DNA of 64,000 nucleotides, from contig JAVJON010000045.1 of the NCBI GenBank assembly GCA_040216765.1, positions 110,482 through 174,481 of the forward strand, read 5' to 3'. Shown here in pieces: positions 1 through 8,512 of the stretch; the stretch's first letter is position 1; every line of letters begins with the position of its first letter. A model generated the notes under the pieces. It was not told where the DNA came from. It saw nothing but the letters and a program-made list of their open reading frames with translations, and made no database searches. Origin of the DNA: Marinibaculum sp040216765 (lineage in GTDB: Bacteria > Pseudomonadota > Alphaproteobacteria > Ferrovibrionales > Ferrovibrionaceae). A program made the translations under genes and the position numbers.

Positions 1-1492
1 TTGGCGCGGCGAGGTCTGGAACCGCCGCAAGGATGGCGGGACCTATGCCCAGTGGCTGTCGATCACCGTGGTCCGCGACGCGGCCGGCAAGGTCATCCGG
101 CACGTTGCCATCTTCTCCGACATCACCAACCAGAAGAAGAAGGAGGAGCTGATCGAGCGGCACGCCTATTACGACGCGCTGACCGGCCTGGCCAACCGCC
201 GCTTGCTGCTCGACCGCCTGGAACAGGAGGTGCTGCGCGCCGCCGCCCAGGACGGTGCCTTCGTCCTGCTGTTCGTCGACCTGGACAATTTCAAGGACAT
301 CAACGACTCCCTCGGCCATGTCGCCGGGGATTCGGTGCTGACGCAGACCGCGCGCCGGCTTGAGGCCTGCATCGAGGTCGGCGACACGGTGGCGCGCCTG
401 GCCGGCGACGAATTCGTGATCCTCGCGCGGCCGGCCGGGGAGCGGGCGCCCGGCGGCATCGAGGAAGCGGCCGATCCGGCCACGGCGGCCCTCGCGCAGC
501 GCGTGGTGCGGGCCCTGTCCGCGCCGGTGCGCCACCAGACCCAGGAGATCCAGGTCTCCGCCAGCGTCGGCATCGCCTGCTATCCGACCGATGCGACCGA
601 CGCCGCCAACCTCCTGGCGAGTGCCGACCGCGCGATGTACCTGGCCAAGGAGGAAGGCCGCAACACCTACCGCTTCCATACCCGCCACCTGCAGGAGGAG
701 GCACGGCGCCGGAGCGAGATCCTGCTGCAGCTGCGCCGGGCGATCCGCGACGAGGAGTTCGAGCTGCATTTCCAGCCGATCTACGACCTCAGGACGAGCT
801 GCATCGTCGAGGCGGAGGCGCTGATCCGCTGGCGCCAGGCCGACGGCACGCTGGTTTCGCCGGGGCAGTTCATCCCGGTCGCGGAGGGCACCGACCTGAT
901 CATCGACATCGGCGAATGGGTGTTCCGCCGGGTCGTCCAGGTCCTGCAGGGCCTGGCTCGCGACGATATCGGGACGGACGGCCTGCGGCTGAGCGTCAAT
1001 ATCTCGCCCCGGCACCTCATGTCCCGCGACACGCCGCGCGACTGGCTGGCCCACATGGCGCAGGCAGGCGTGTCGCCGACCGCCCTGACCATCGAGATCA
1101 CCGAGGGCCTGCTGCTGGACGGCAACCCGTCGACCCTGGAAAAGCTGGAGGCCTTTGCCGCGGCCGGGGTTGCGGTCGCGATCGACGATTTCGGCACCGG
1201 CTATTCCTCGATGTCCTACCTGAAGCGCTTCCCCATCGACTTCGTGAAGATCGACCGGTCGTTCATCCGGGATATCGAGACCGACCCCCACGACAAGGCG
1301 ATCACCGAGGCGATCGTCGTGATGGCCGGCAAGCTGGGCCTGCGGACCATCGCCGAGGGGGTGGAGACCGAAGAGCAGGATGCCATGCTGCGCGGCATCG
1401 GCTGCGATTATGGCCAGGGCTACCTGTTTGCGCGCCCCATGCCGGAGGAGGCGTTCCGCGCCCTGCTGGCCGGCCAGACCGTCGCGGCGTGA
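1..1492 (+). CDS. PAS-GGDEF-EAL c-di-GMP signalling protein, 5' end outside window
   Basis: The frame is open from the window edge, so the start is missing. The first ~45 visible residues look like the end of a PAS/PAC domain (GEVWNRRKDGG, then a VIFSDIT-like end). A GGDEF domain follows with the signature LAGDEF near base 405, an accepted variant of GGDEF. Then comes an EAL domain with EAEALIRW near base 815 and the loop-6 motif DDFGTGYSS near 1185-1210. Both domains look intact, so the protein could make and/or degrade cyclic di-GMP; the net activity cannot be told from sequence. What lies N-terminal of the PAS is unseen. Convergent with the nfeD/SPFH pair. Confidence 0.93.
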   Translation, partial: WRGEVWNRRKDGGTYAQWLSITVVRDAAGKVIRHVAIFSDITNQKKKEELIERHAYYDALTGLANRRLLLDRLEQEVLRAAAQDGAFVLLFVDLDNFKDINDSLGHVAGDSVLTQTARRLEACIEVGDTVARLAGDEFVILARPAGERAPGGIEEAADPATAALAQRVVRALSAPVRHQTQEIQVSASVGIACYPTDATDAANLLASADRAMYLAKEEGRNTYRFHTRHLQEEARRRSEILLQLRRAIRDEEFELHFQPIYDLRTSCIVEAEALIRWRQADGTLVSPGQFIPVAEGTDLIIDIGEWVFRRVVQVLQGLARDDIGTDGLRLSVNISPRHLMSRDTPRDWLAHMAQAGVSPTALTIEITEGLLLDGNPSTLEKLEAFAAAGVAVAIDDFGTGYSSMSYLKRFPIDFVKIDRSFIRDIETDPHDKAITEAIVVMAGKLGLRTIAEGVETEEQDAMLRGIGCDYGQGYLFARPMPEEAFRALLAGQTVAA

Positions 1493-1541
1493 ACTTTTGG
1501 ACGGCAGGCGGCGAGGCCAGGCATCGAGGCAGTCGGAATGG

Positions 1542-1565
1542 ATGCTCGGCTCGGGGGCCGAGCAT
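1542..1565. repeat. intergenic hairpin, 9-bp perfect stem
   Basis: ATGCTCGGC and GCCGAGCAT pair around a TCGGGG loop in the 234-base gap after the EAL gene. There is no T-run after it. A second small CTCGG/CCGAG hairpin lies near 1675-1690. It could end transcription between the convergent genes or be an intergenic palindromic unit. Nothing else is seen in this gap. Confidence 0.45.
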
Positions 1566-1726
1566 GACGGGCCCTTTGGTGCATTTCCGTAAGCGGTCGG
1601 GCCCGGGATCGGCACCGGCAATCGGGCAGCCCCGCGCGGTCGACGACTGAGTCTGCCCCACCCTTGCCGTCGTTCTCGGCCCCCGAGCCGGGAACCGATT
1701 CCGCCAGCCAGGCCGCAGCGCCGCCC

Positions 1727-2044
1727 TCAGCTATGGTCGCCCTTGTAGGGCTCCTCGTTGACGTCGCGGTCGTCGAAGCGCCGGCTTCGCGTGCCGCCGG
1801 TGCCGAAGATCCGGCGCAGGGCCAGCGCGGTGGCGGCGCTGAACAGGGCGAAGACCAGGAACGGCCAGGCCCAGCCATGGGCGGCCTCGCCGATCGCCGG
1901 CCCGAACAGCCAGACGAACAGCGCCGTCACGATGGCGCCCCCGGCGAAGCCCAGGAAGAAGAAGCCCGGCGCGAAGATCTCCACGGCGCCCAGCACCAGC
2001 CCGGCGATCAGCCAGTATTCCCCGCTGAGCAGATAGTCGGTCAT
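1727..2044 (-). CDS. NfeD-like short membrane protein
   Basis: 105 residues. Two to three hydrophobic helices (roughly residues 8-60) carry the NfeD pattern of an ALVEIFAPGFFFLG-like first helix and a Gly-rich second one. The short polar tail lacks the C-terminal OB-fold of full-length NfeD, so this is the short form. The ATG at 2044 was chosen because it sits 7 bases beyond the stop of the upstream SPFH gene; an upstream in-frame extension would overlap that gene. NfeD and SPFH genes are commonly paired, and the pair is thought to organise membrane microdomains. Confidence 0.85.
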   Translation of the reverse strand: MTDYLLSGEYWLIAGLVLGAVEIFAPGFFFLGFAGGAIVTALFVWLFGPAIGEAAHGWAWPFLVFALFSAATALALRRIFGTGGTRSRRFDDRDVNEEPYKGDHS

Positions 2045-2051
2045 GGCGCCC

Positions 2052-2939
2052 TCAGCTCCGCGTGCCGCTGAACAGCTTGGCGGCATTGGCGAAGGCATCC
2101 GCGAGGTCCGCCGGCAGCACGATGGTCTGCCGGCCCTGGCTGTCGGTCATCTTCGCGAAGGCCTCGACCTGGCGCTTGCGGATCTCGAACTCGATGGCCG
2201 CGGTGCCATGGGTGTGGATCGCCTGGGCGACGACCTCGGTGGCATAGGCATCGGCCTCGGCCGAGATGCGCCGGGCCTCCGCCAGCTTCTGGGCCGTGTA
2301 GAGCTCGGCATCCGCCTTCAGCTCCATCGCCCGCTTCTGGCCTTCCGCCGAGGTGACCGCCGCGCGCCGCGCCCGCTCGGCGTTCAGCTGCTGCATCATG
2401 GCCTCGCGCGTAGCGGTGTCCAGGTTGATGTCCAGCACCTCCGCCCGGGTCACCGCGATGCCCCAGTCGTCCGTCGCCTCGGCCAGGTGCTTCTTGATCG
2501 CCGCATTGAGCATGGTGCGGTTGGACTGCACCTCGTCCAGTTCGAGCTGGCCGATCTCGGAGCGCACGATGCCGGCCACCGTGGTCGCCACCGCCCCGTC
2601 GATGTCGCGGATCCGATAGACCGTCCGCTCCGGCTCCAGGACCCGGTAGAACACCACCATGTCCGCCTGCAGCATGACATTGTCGCGGGTGATGGCGTCC
2701 TGCTGCATATGCGGCATCTGCCGTTCCAGCACCGAAATGCGATGGCGCACGACATCCAGGAACGGCACGATCAGGTTCAGGCCGGGGCCCAGCACCCGGT
2801 GCAGGCGCCCCAGCCGCTCGATCACGTACTGCTCGCTCTGCGGCACGATCTTGATACCGCGCCAGATGGTGACCAGGATCACCACCGCCAGCACCAGGAT
2901 CAGGATCAGCCCGCCCGACAGCCCGGTCTCCGCTTCCAT
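2052..2939 (-). CDS. SPFH/band 7 (stomatin/prohibitin-like) membrane protein, QmcA type
   Basis: 295 residues. One N-terminal membrane helix (about residues 8-28) is followed by a band-7 domain with typical motifs: VPQSEQYVIERLG, PGLNLIVPF and ITRDNVMLQADMVVFYR. An Ala/Glu-rich coiled coil follows, holding TREAMMQQLNAER and ARRAAVTSAEGQ. The family forms large membrane-bound oligomers. The ATG at 2939 sits directly before the membrane helix. It is the first gene of a two-gene operon with the NfeD gene. Its start lies only 32 bases from the divergent cyclase start, so the promoters must overlap the 5' coding ends. Confidence 0.92.
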   Translation of the reverse strand: MEAETGLSGGLILILVLAVVILVTIWRGIKIVPQSEQYVIERLGRLHRVLGPGLNLIVPFLDVVRHRISVLERQMPHMQQDAITRDNVMLQADMVVFYRVLEPERTVYRIRDIDGAVATTVAGIVRSEIGQLELDEVQSNRTMLNAAIKKHLAEATDDWGIAVTRAEVLDINLDTATREAMMQQLNAERARRAAVTSAEGQKRAMELKADAELYTAQKLAEARRISAEADAYATEVVAQAIHTHGTAAIEFEIRKRQVEAFAKMTDSQGRQTIVLPADLADAFANAAKLFSGTRS

Positions 2940-2971
2940 CCCAGATTCCTCCGACAGCGCAAGGCTCAGCG

Positions 2972-4333
2972 ATGGCCCATCCCGCAGACGGTAGCACCGA
3001 TACCCCAGTTTCCGCGCCTGCGGAAGCGGCACAGCGCCGCCTTGTCCTGCGGGAGGCCGAGATCGGCGCCGAACGGGTCGTCGGCATCGTGCGGATGCTC
3101 ACCGCGGCGCTGCTTGGCATCGTCTTCTACCTGGCGGTCCGCGGCCTCGACCCCCGGGAGGATGGCGAGCTGGCCCGCGTGGTCGATCGCCAGCACGGCC
3201 TCGCCATCGCCACGGTGGCGGCCTATTTCCTGGTCGGCGCCCTCTCCGTCGCGGTGGCCCGGCCGTCCCTGTTCCGGCCCTGGCTGCCCTGGCTCTCGGC
3301 GGGCCTGGATGTTGCCTTCATCCTGACCGCCCTGTTGATCAGCCTGCGCAATACCGGCCTGGGGACGAACTATGTCTTCGCGATGCCGACGGCCTGGCTG
3401 ATCCCGGTGATCCTGGGATTCGGCGCCCAGCGCTTCAACGCACCGCTGCAGCTGGCGACCACCCTGGCAATTGCCGTGGGCCTCGCCGCGGTGCCGGCCC
3501 TGGCCGGCGGCTGGCAGATGTTCGCCGACGGCACCGGCCCGGTGGACCTGTTCTTCGCCTTTCCCCCCGATGCGATGCGGATCGCGATGATCCTGGCCGC
3601 CGGTTTCGCGCTCGTGGTGGCCGTCCTGCGCACCCACCGGCTGCTGGACCGCATGGCGGGAGAGATCCGCATGCGCACCGCGCTGACCCGCTACCTGCCG
3701 GCGGAACTGGCGCCGCTGCTCGCCGGCAGTGACGGCGGCGCCCTGCGGTTCAGCCGGCGGCAGCAGGTGGCGATCCTGTTCATCGACATCCGCGGCTTCA
3801 CTGCCCGCGCGGAACGCGCGACGCCGGAGGAGCTGACCGCCTTCGTCACCGCCTATCGCCACAGGGTGCAGCGGGCCGCGACCCGGCACGGCGCGATCAT
3901 CGACAAGCATATCGGCGATGCCGCCATGCTGCTGTTCGGCGTGACCGCCGCCGCCGAGGCCGGGCCGGCGCCGGCGGCGCGCGCGGCGCTTGCCTGCGGC
4001 CAGGACCTGCTGCGGGAGATCGCCGGCTGGAACACCGCGCTCGCCGCCGCCGGCGAGGCCCCGGTGGCGGTCGGCATCGGCGTGCATGTGGGCGAGGTCT
4101 ATTGCGGCACGGTCGGCGACGCGGAGCGGCTGGAATTCACCGTGCTGGGCGACACCGTGAATGTCGCGGCGCGGCTGGAAGCGATGACCAAGCGGCTGGG
4201 GACCCCGCTGCTGGCCTCGGAAGCGGCGATCGCCTGCGCCGGCGCCGCCGCCGAGGGCTGGCAGGCGCTGGGGGAGCAGCCGATCGCGGGCCGGGACGGG
4301 GGCATCGCGCTTTACGCGCCGCCGGCATCGTGA
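2972..4333 (+). CDS. membrane-bound class III adenylate/guanylate cyclase
   Basis: 453 residues. The N-terminal half (about 25-230) holds around six hydrophobic helices of a membrane sensor. The C-terminal half is a class III cyclase domain. ILFIDIRGFTARAE carries the first metal Asp and DKHIGDAAMLLFG the second; EFTVLGDTVNVAARLEAM is the conserved substrate-binding and transition-state stretch. The key residues are present, so it should be active. The likely product is cAMP, but the base-specifying residues were not resolved. The input to the membrane part is unknown. It is convergent with the helicase/cold-shock gene, with strong hairpins between them. Confidence 0.9.
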   Translation: MAHPADGSTDTPVSAPAEAAQRRLVLREAEIGAERVVGIVRMLTAALLGIVFYLAVRGLDPREDGELARVVDRQHGLAIATVAAYFLVGALSVAVARPSLFRPWLPWLSAGLDVAFILTALLISLRNTGLGTNYVFAMPTAWLIPVILGFGAQRFNAPLQLATTLAIAVGLAAVPALAGGWQMFADGTGPVDLFFAFPPDAMRIAMILAAGFALVVAVLRTHRLLDRMAGEIRMRTALTRYLPAELAPLLAGSDGGALRFSRRQQVAILFIDIRGFTARAERATPEELTAFVTAYRHRVQRAATRHGAIIDKHIGDAAMLLFGVTAAAEAGPAPAARAALACGQDLLREIAGWNTALAAAGEAPVAVGIGVHVGEVYCGTVGDAERLEFTVLGDTVNVAARLEAMTKRLGTPLLASEAAIACAGAAAEGWQALGEQPIAGRDGGIALYAPPAS

Positions 4334-4362
4334 CCGCAGCGCCCGCGCGGGCCTGAAAAGCG

Positions 4363-4426
4363 TTCGGCCCGGCATGCCGAGGCATGCCGGGCCGAATGAT
4401 GCTCGTCCCGGGCCTTGCGGCCCGGG
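4363..4426. terminator. bidirectional terminator: two perfect hairpins
   Basis: Between convergent genes. 4363-4396 is a perfect inverted repeat with 16-base arms (TTCGGCCCGGCATGCC and its complement) around GA. 4407-4426 is a second hairpin, CCCGGGCC/GGCCCGGG around TTGC. The first can form on either strand and should stop transcripts from both the cyclase and the cold-shock gene. Confidence 0.7.
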
Positions 4427-4438
4427 CCGGGACGTGAG

Positions 4439-4648
4439 TCAGAGCGCCTTCAGATTGGCGGCAGAGACCTTGCCCTTCTTCGGGTCGCGCTCGAGCTCGT
4501 AGCTCAGCGCCTGGCCCTCGGTGGGGTTCGGGATACCGGCGCGCTCGACGGCGCTGATATGCACGAACACGTCCTGTCCGCCATCATCGGGCTCGATGAA
4601 ACCGAAACCCTTCTGGGCGTTGAACCACTTAACTTTTCCGCTGGGCAT
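4439..4648 (-). CDS. cold-shock protein (CspA family), internal in-frame start
   Basis: 69 residues beginning MPSGKVKWFN, the usual length and start of a free-standing CspA-type RNA chaperone. RNP1 (KGFGFIEP) and RNP2 (DVFVHIS) motifs are present. On the minus strand GGAAAGGA lies about 9 bases before this ATG, a good ribosome site. This supports independent translation of the domain even though the frame is continuous with the helicase upstream. Either two products are made (helicase-CSD and CSD alone), or the fusion is only read-through of a helicase that lost its stop codon. Confidence 0.75.
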   Translation of the reverse strand: MPSGKVKWFNAQKGFGFIEPDDGGQDVFVHISAVERAGIPNPTEGQALSYELERDPKKGKVSAANLKAL

Positions 4649-5968
4649 TGCCGCGGGTCCTTTCCGTTGTGTGTGCGTAGCTTGGGTAACGTCGGACCGG
4701 CCGCCATGCCGCGTACGTCGTTGGGTTGGCTGCGGCTGCCGACGTCGTGTGTCGGCAGTGGCGGCAGGAACGAATGGACGCTCGGCCACAGGGGCCGCCG
4801 CGCCGGAATAGACCGCAGACCCCGACATGACCGGGATGCGGTTCTTGGTCAGTTTCTCGATCGCCCGCAGATAGGGCTGCTCGGTATTGTCGCAGAACGA
4901 GATCGCGATGCCGGCGCTGCCGGCCCGTGCCGTGCGGCCGATCCGGTGCACATAGCTTTCCGGGATGTTCGGCAGCTCGAAGTTCACCACATGGGTGACC
5001 TCGTCCACGTCGATGCCGCGGGCGGCGATATCGGTTGCCACCAGCACGCGGGCCTCGCCATTGCGGAACATCGCCAGGGCACGCTGGCGCGCATTCTGGG
5101 ACTTGTTGCTGTGCAGGGCATCGGACGGGATGCCGGCCTTTGCCAGCTTCTCGGTCACCCGGTTCGCCCCGTGCTTGGTGCGGGTGAAGACGATCACCCG
5201 CGACATCGCCGGATCGCGCAGGAGCTCGATCAGCAGGCTGGTCTTGTCGCGAGAGCCGACATGGATGACCTGCTGGGTCACGCGGTCCGCGGTCATCGTC
5301 TTGGCGGCGACCTCGACCCGCACCGGCTTCTTCAGGATCTCCGCCGCCAGGCGATCGATCTCGCCCGGCATCGTGGCCGAGAACAGCAGCGACTGCCGCT
5401 CCGCCGGGCAGGCGGCGACGATCTTCCGGACGTCGCGGATGAAGCCCATATCGAGCATCCGGTCGGCTTCGTCCAGCACCAGGGTGGTGACGGCATCGAA
5501 GCGCACATGGCCCTGCCCGGCCAGGTCCAGCAGGCGGCCCGGCGTCGCCACCAGGACATCCACGCCACGCGACATCGCGTTGACCTGGGCGCGCTGGTTC
5601 ACGCCGCCGACGATGCCGGTATAGCGCAGCCGCAGGTTCTGCCCGTAGACGGTCAGGCTCTCCAGGATCTGCAGCACGAGCTCGCGGGTGGGCGCCAGGA
5701 TCAGCGCCGTGGCGCTGCGCGGCTGCAGCTTCGGCCGGTTCTGCGACAGGGCGTGCAGGATCGGCAGGCTGAACGCAGCGGTCTTGCCGGTGCCGGTCTG
5801 GGCGATGCCCAGAAGATCGCGCCCTGCAAGCAGGTGCGGGATCGCGTCGGCCTGGATCGGTGTGGGGGAAACGTATTGCTCGGCCTTCAAGGCAAGCAGG
5901 ATCGGCTCGGCAAGGCCGAGCGATTCAAACTGGGTCTCAATCAAGAGGGACAACTTCCTTCGCGCCAT
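4439..5968 (-). CDS. DEAD-box RNA helicase in frame with a C-terminal cold-shock domain
   Basis: 509 residues. Helicase motifs appear in order: Q motif TPIQADAIP, AQTGTGKT, PTREL, TPGR, DEAD, SAT, ARGIDV and HRIGRTARA, an RhlE-like core of about 370 residues. A basic Gln/Arg/Thr-rich linker follows, and then with no stop codon a complete cold-shock domain (residues 441-509) with KVKWFN, KGFGFIEP and DVFVHISA. Both halves bind RNA, which suits cold adaptation or RNA remodelling. The ATG at 5968 was chosen because it precedes the first helicase-like residues; upstream codons look non-coding. The cold-shock part also has its own ribosome site (separate entry), so the long product may be read-through or a true fusion. 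Confidence 0.88.
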   Translation of the reverse strand: MARRKLSLLIETQFESLGLAEPILLALKAEQYVSPTPIQADAIPHLLAGRDLLGIAQTGTGKTAAFSLPILHALSQNRPKLQPRSATALILAPTRELVLQILESLTVYGQNLRLRYTGIVGGVNQRAQVNAMSRGVDVLVATPGRLLDLAGQGHVRFDAVTTLVLDEADRMLDMGFIRDVRKIVAACPAERQSLLFSATMPGEIDRLAAEILKKPVRVEVAAKTMTADRVTQQVIHVGSRDKTSLLIELLRDPAMSRVIVFTRTKHGANRVTEKLAKAGIPSDALHSNKSQNARQRALAMFRNGEARVLVATDIAARGIDVDEVTHVVNFELPNIPESYVHRIGRTARAGSAGIAISFCDNTEQPYLRAIEKLTKNRIPVMSGSAVYSGAAAPVAERPFVPAATADTRRRQPQPTQRRTRHGGRSDVTQATHTQRKGPAAMPSGKVKWFNAQKGFGFIEPDDGGQDVFVHISAVERAGIPNPTEGQALSYELERDPKKGKVSAANLKAL

Positions 5969-6139
5969 AAGGCATCGCAGCGCCGCGACCAAGGCCACGG
6001 CGCTAGTACGAACGCGTTTCAGCGCATAATCCGCCTTCCACGCGCAGCTGGAGCGAACGGAGAGATAAAGGAGCCACTGCGAAACCAAGCGGATGAGACG
6101 GGCTCACCGGCTTTGCGCCGTTTCGCGGGCCAACTCCGG

Positions 6140-6169
6140 CTAAATGCGCCCTGCCGGCCGAACTGTCAA
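6140..6169 (-). promoter_or_regulatory. candidate promoter and long leader of the helicase/cold-shock gene
   Basis: On the minus strand a consensus TTGACA (complement of 6164-6169) is followed after 17-18 bases by CATTTAG. That would give a leader of roughly 165 bases before the helicase ATG. Long untranslated leaders are common for cold-induced genes, so temperature-sensitive RNA structure is possible. The -10 match is weak and there is no experimental support. Confidence 0.4.
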
Positions 6170-6196
6170 GGGGCAATGTTGCGCCGCACAAGGCGC

Positions 6197-7192
6197 TCAG
6201 GCCGCGAACGGGGCGCGATACTGCCAGAAAATGAACGCCAGATAGACCAGGATCATCAGCAATCCGGCGGTCCGGCCGATGCGGGCGGCGGTGACCATCC
6301 ACACCGAGAACAGCAGGGTGGAGGCGGCCATCACCCAGACCTCGACCGACATCGCCTGCGCCACCGCCAGCGGCTTGACCAGCGCGGTGATGCCGACGAT
6401 CGACAGGATGTTGAACAGGTTGGATCCCAGGATATTGCCCACCACCATGTCGGCGCGCCGGCGCAGCGCCGCCATCAGGCAGGTAGCCAGTTCCGGCAGC
6501 GAGGTGCCAAGCGCCACCACGGTGACGCCGATCACCGATTCGGGCACATTCAGCGCGGTTCCGGCGGCGATTGCGCCCTGGACCAGGATCTCCGAGCCGA
6601 CGATCAGCCCGACCAGCCCCGCCACGAGGAACAGCAGGGCCTGCCGGGTGCTGGAGAGCTGGACCTCGTCCGCCTCCTCCAGCGGGACATCCTCGCCGTT
6701 ACGGCGTTCGCCCAGATAGGCCAGCGCGACATAGGCGACGAGCACCGCGAACAGGCCCAGGCCGTGCCAGCGCTCGATCACCCCGGTCATCATCAGCCCG
6801 ATCAGCGCCGCGGTGGCGACCACCACCATCGTGGCGTCCTTCAGCAGCTTGCGCGGGCGGGCCACCAGCGCGAAGACCATGGCCGTGGCACCGGTCACCA
6901 GCAGGATATTGGCGATATTGGAGCCGATGACATTGCCGAGACTGAGCGCGGGGTAGCCGGACAGGTTCGCGTTCACCGACGTCACCAGCTCCGGCACCGA
7001 CGTGCCGAAGGCGACGACCGTCGCACCGATGAACAGATGCGACAGGCCCAGTCGTTGCGCCAGGAAGATCGCGGCCCCGATGGTCCAGCCGCCGCCCTTG
7101 AAAAGCATGTACAGGCCAAAGGCGATGCTGCCGATGGCCAGAACGGCGAGCTGGTAGCTCGAAAGCGTATGCAGGGCGCTGTCGACGCTCAT
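6197..7192 (-). CDS. CaCA-family Na+(K+)/Ca2+ exchanger, YrbG type
   Basis: 331 residues with 10 or so hydrophobic helices and the two alpha-repeats that define the family. The first has AFGTSVPELVTSVNA and LGNVIGSNIANILL. The second has ALGTSLPELATCL and VGNILGSNLFNIL. It should exchange Ca2+ for Na+ or H+ across the inner membrane. A short acidic stretch between the halves (GEDVPLEEADE) is typical of the cytosolic loop. The neighbouring DUF389 gene has the same strand and lies 151 bases upstream. A second exchanger lies at 9361. Confidence 0.92.
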   Translation of the reverse strand: MSVDSALHTLSSYQLAVLAIGSIAFGLYMLFKGGGWTIGAAIFLAQRLGLSHLFIGATVVAFGTSVPELVTSVNANLSGYPALSLGNVIGSNIANILLVTGATAMVFALVARPRKLLKDATMVVVATAALIGLMMTGVIERWHGLGLFAVLVAYVALAYLGERRNGEDVPLEEADEVQLSSTRQALLFLVAGLVGLIVGSEILVQGAIAAGTALNVPESVIGVTVVALGTSLPELATCLMAALRRRADMVVGNILGSNLFNILSIVGITALVKPLAVAQAMSVEVWVMAASTLLFSVWMVTAARIGRTAGLLMILVYLAFIFWQYRAPFAA

Positions 7193-7343
7193 GCGGTGCC
7201 GGGTTCCTTGTGCAGTCGACGGGGTGCGAACGACAGGGTGGCGGACAATGTGCGGGTGCGCTGCCCGGGCCGATCAACCGCGCCATCGTCTCCTAGCATG
7301 CGAAGGCGGCGATGCCGAGACTTGCCCCGGCCGGCCGCGCCGG

Positions 7344-8423
7344 TCAGCCGGGCTCTGCGGCCCGCACGCCGATCAGCCCGACCAGGACCACAAGCAGCAC
7401 CAGCCAGACCGCAAGGTTGAGGATCAGGGGTTGCCGCGCCTCGCGCCGCTCGTTCCAGGTGCGCGGCCGCAATCCCTGCAGCAGGAAGGCCAGGTTGGCC
7501 GCCAGGTTGAGGCTGGCCACGTTGATCCCGAGCAGGGTCAGCGCCCCCATGGCCGGCCCGATCGCCCCCAGCGACAGCATCATGCCGAAGGCGACCGCGG
7601 GCGGCATCAGGGCCACCGCCACCATCACGCCGACCAGCGCGCCGGACAGGCTGCTCGTCACCGAGAGCGCCGCGGCGGCACCGGAAGCCAGGGCGAGCAG
7701 GACATCCGCATAGCCGACCTCGGTCCGCGCCAGCAGTTCCGGGGATGACATGTCGATCGTCACGAGATGCGGGATGGCCATGCTGATCGCTACCGTCAAT
7801 GTCAGCCCGATCAGGTTGGCCCGCATCGCGCGGGCCATCAGGTGGCGGTCGCCGATCGCCGAACCGAAGGCAAAGGCGAGGTTGGGGCCGAGCAGCGGGG
7901 CGATCACCATGGCGCCGATGACGATCGCGGTATTGGCCGATTCCAGGCCGACCGCGGCAACCAGGGTCGACAGGATCGTCAGCGCGATGAACGTGCGCCC
8001 GGCATGGGTGCCCGCGGCAATATCCTCGTAGAGCTCCTCGCGGGTCAGGCGGTCGCCGAGCACGCCGGCCCTGCGCAGCCTTGCTTCCGCCTCGTTCTCC
8101 CGATCGCCCGCACCGCTGGCGCCCGCCCCGCCGGCTTCGGTCCCGCCATCGGCAGGGCTGCCGTCGCCCGAATCCTGCCGGGGGATCACCGCCTCGACCG
8201 GCGAGACGACGATCCGCCAGCCTTCGGTCGCCTGCAGGATGGCTTGCAGCTGATCCAGGAAGGCCTGCCTGTCGATCTCCCCCGCCAGGATGCGGATGGT
8301 CCGCCGGCCATCCTCGGCGCAGGCGCCGACGATCACCTCGGTGGCGCCGAAACCCTCCGCCAGGTGACGGACCGTCTCATCGTGGCCGTCTGCCGCCAGC
8401 ACGTCGATCCAGAAGAGTGCCAT
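7344..8423 (-). CDS. DUF389 (TIGR00341-like) integral membrane protein
   Basis: 359 residues. The N-terminal ~85 residues form a soluble domain opening MALFWIDVLAADGHDETVRH. A disordered Ala/Gly/Asp linker follows, then about seven membrane helices. Diagnostic stretches are TIVIGAMVIAPLLGPNL and LMPPAVAFGMMLSLG, the latter helix rich in conserved Pro and Gly. The family function is unknown; transport is usually guessed. Its position between a TerB-like protein and CaCA exchangers is the only local clue and suggests ion stress. Confidence 0.85.
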   Translation of the reverse strand: MALFWIDVLAADGHDETVRHLAEGFGATEVIVGACAEDGRRTIRILAGEIDRQAFLDQLQAILQATEGWRIVVSPVEAVIPRQDSGDGSPADGGTEAGGAGASGAGDRENEAEARLRRAGVLGDRLTREELYEDIAAGTHAGRTFIALTILSTLVAAVGLESANTAIVIGAMVIAPLLGPNLAFAFGSAIGDRHLMARAMRANLIGLTLTVAISMAIPHLVTIDMSSPELLARTEVGYADVLLALASGAAAALSVTSSLSGALVGVMVAVALMPPAVAFGMMLSLGAIGPAMGALTLLGINVASLNLAANLAFLLQGLRPRTWNERREARQPLILNLAVWLVLLVVLVGLIGVRAAEPG

Positions 8424-8512
8424 TCAAATGCCCGCCGGCAGCACCATGTCCCGCGCCCCAATGGCGGGGACCCGGGCGCGGCTGCGGCTCGCCCGTGTAC
8501 AGGCCCGCCCAT

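Noticed and set aside
4415..7420. Plus-strand open frame of about 1000 codons
   Set aside because: It lies opposite the helicase and exchanger genes; its protein is Gln/His/Arg-rich with no motifs, as expected for an antisense shadow in a GC-rich genome.
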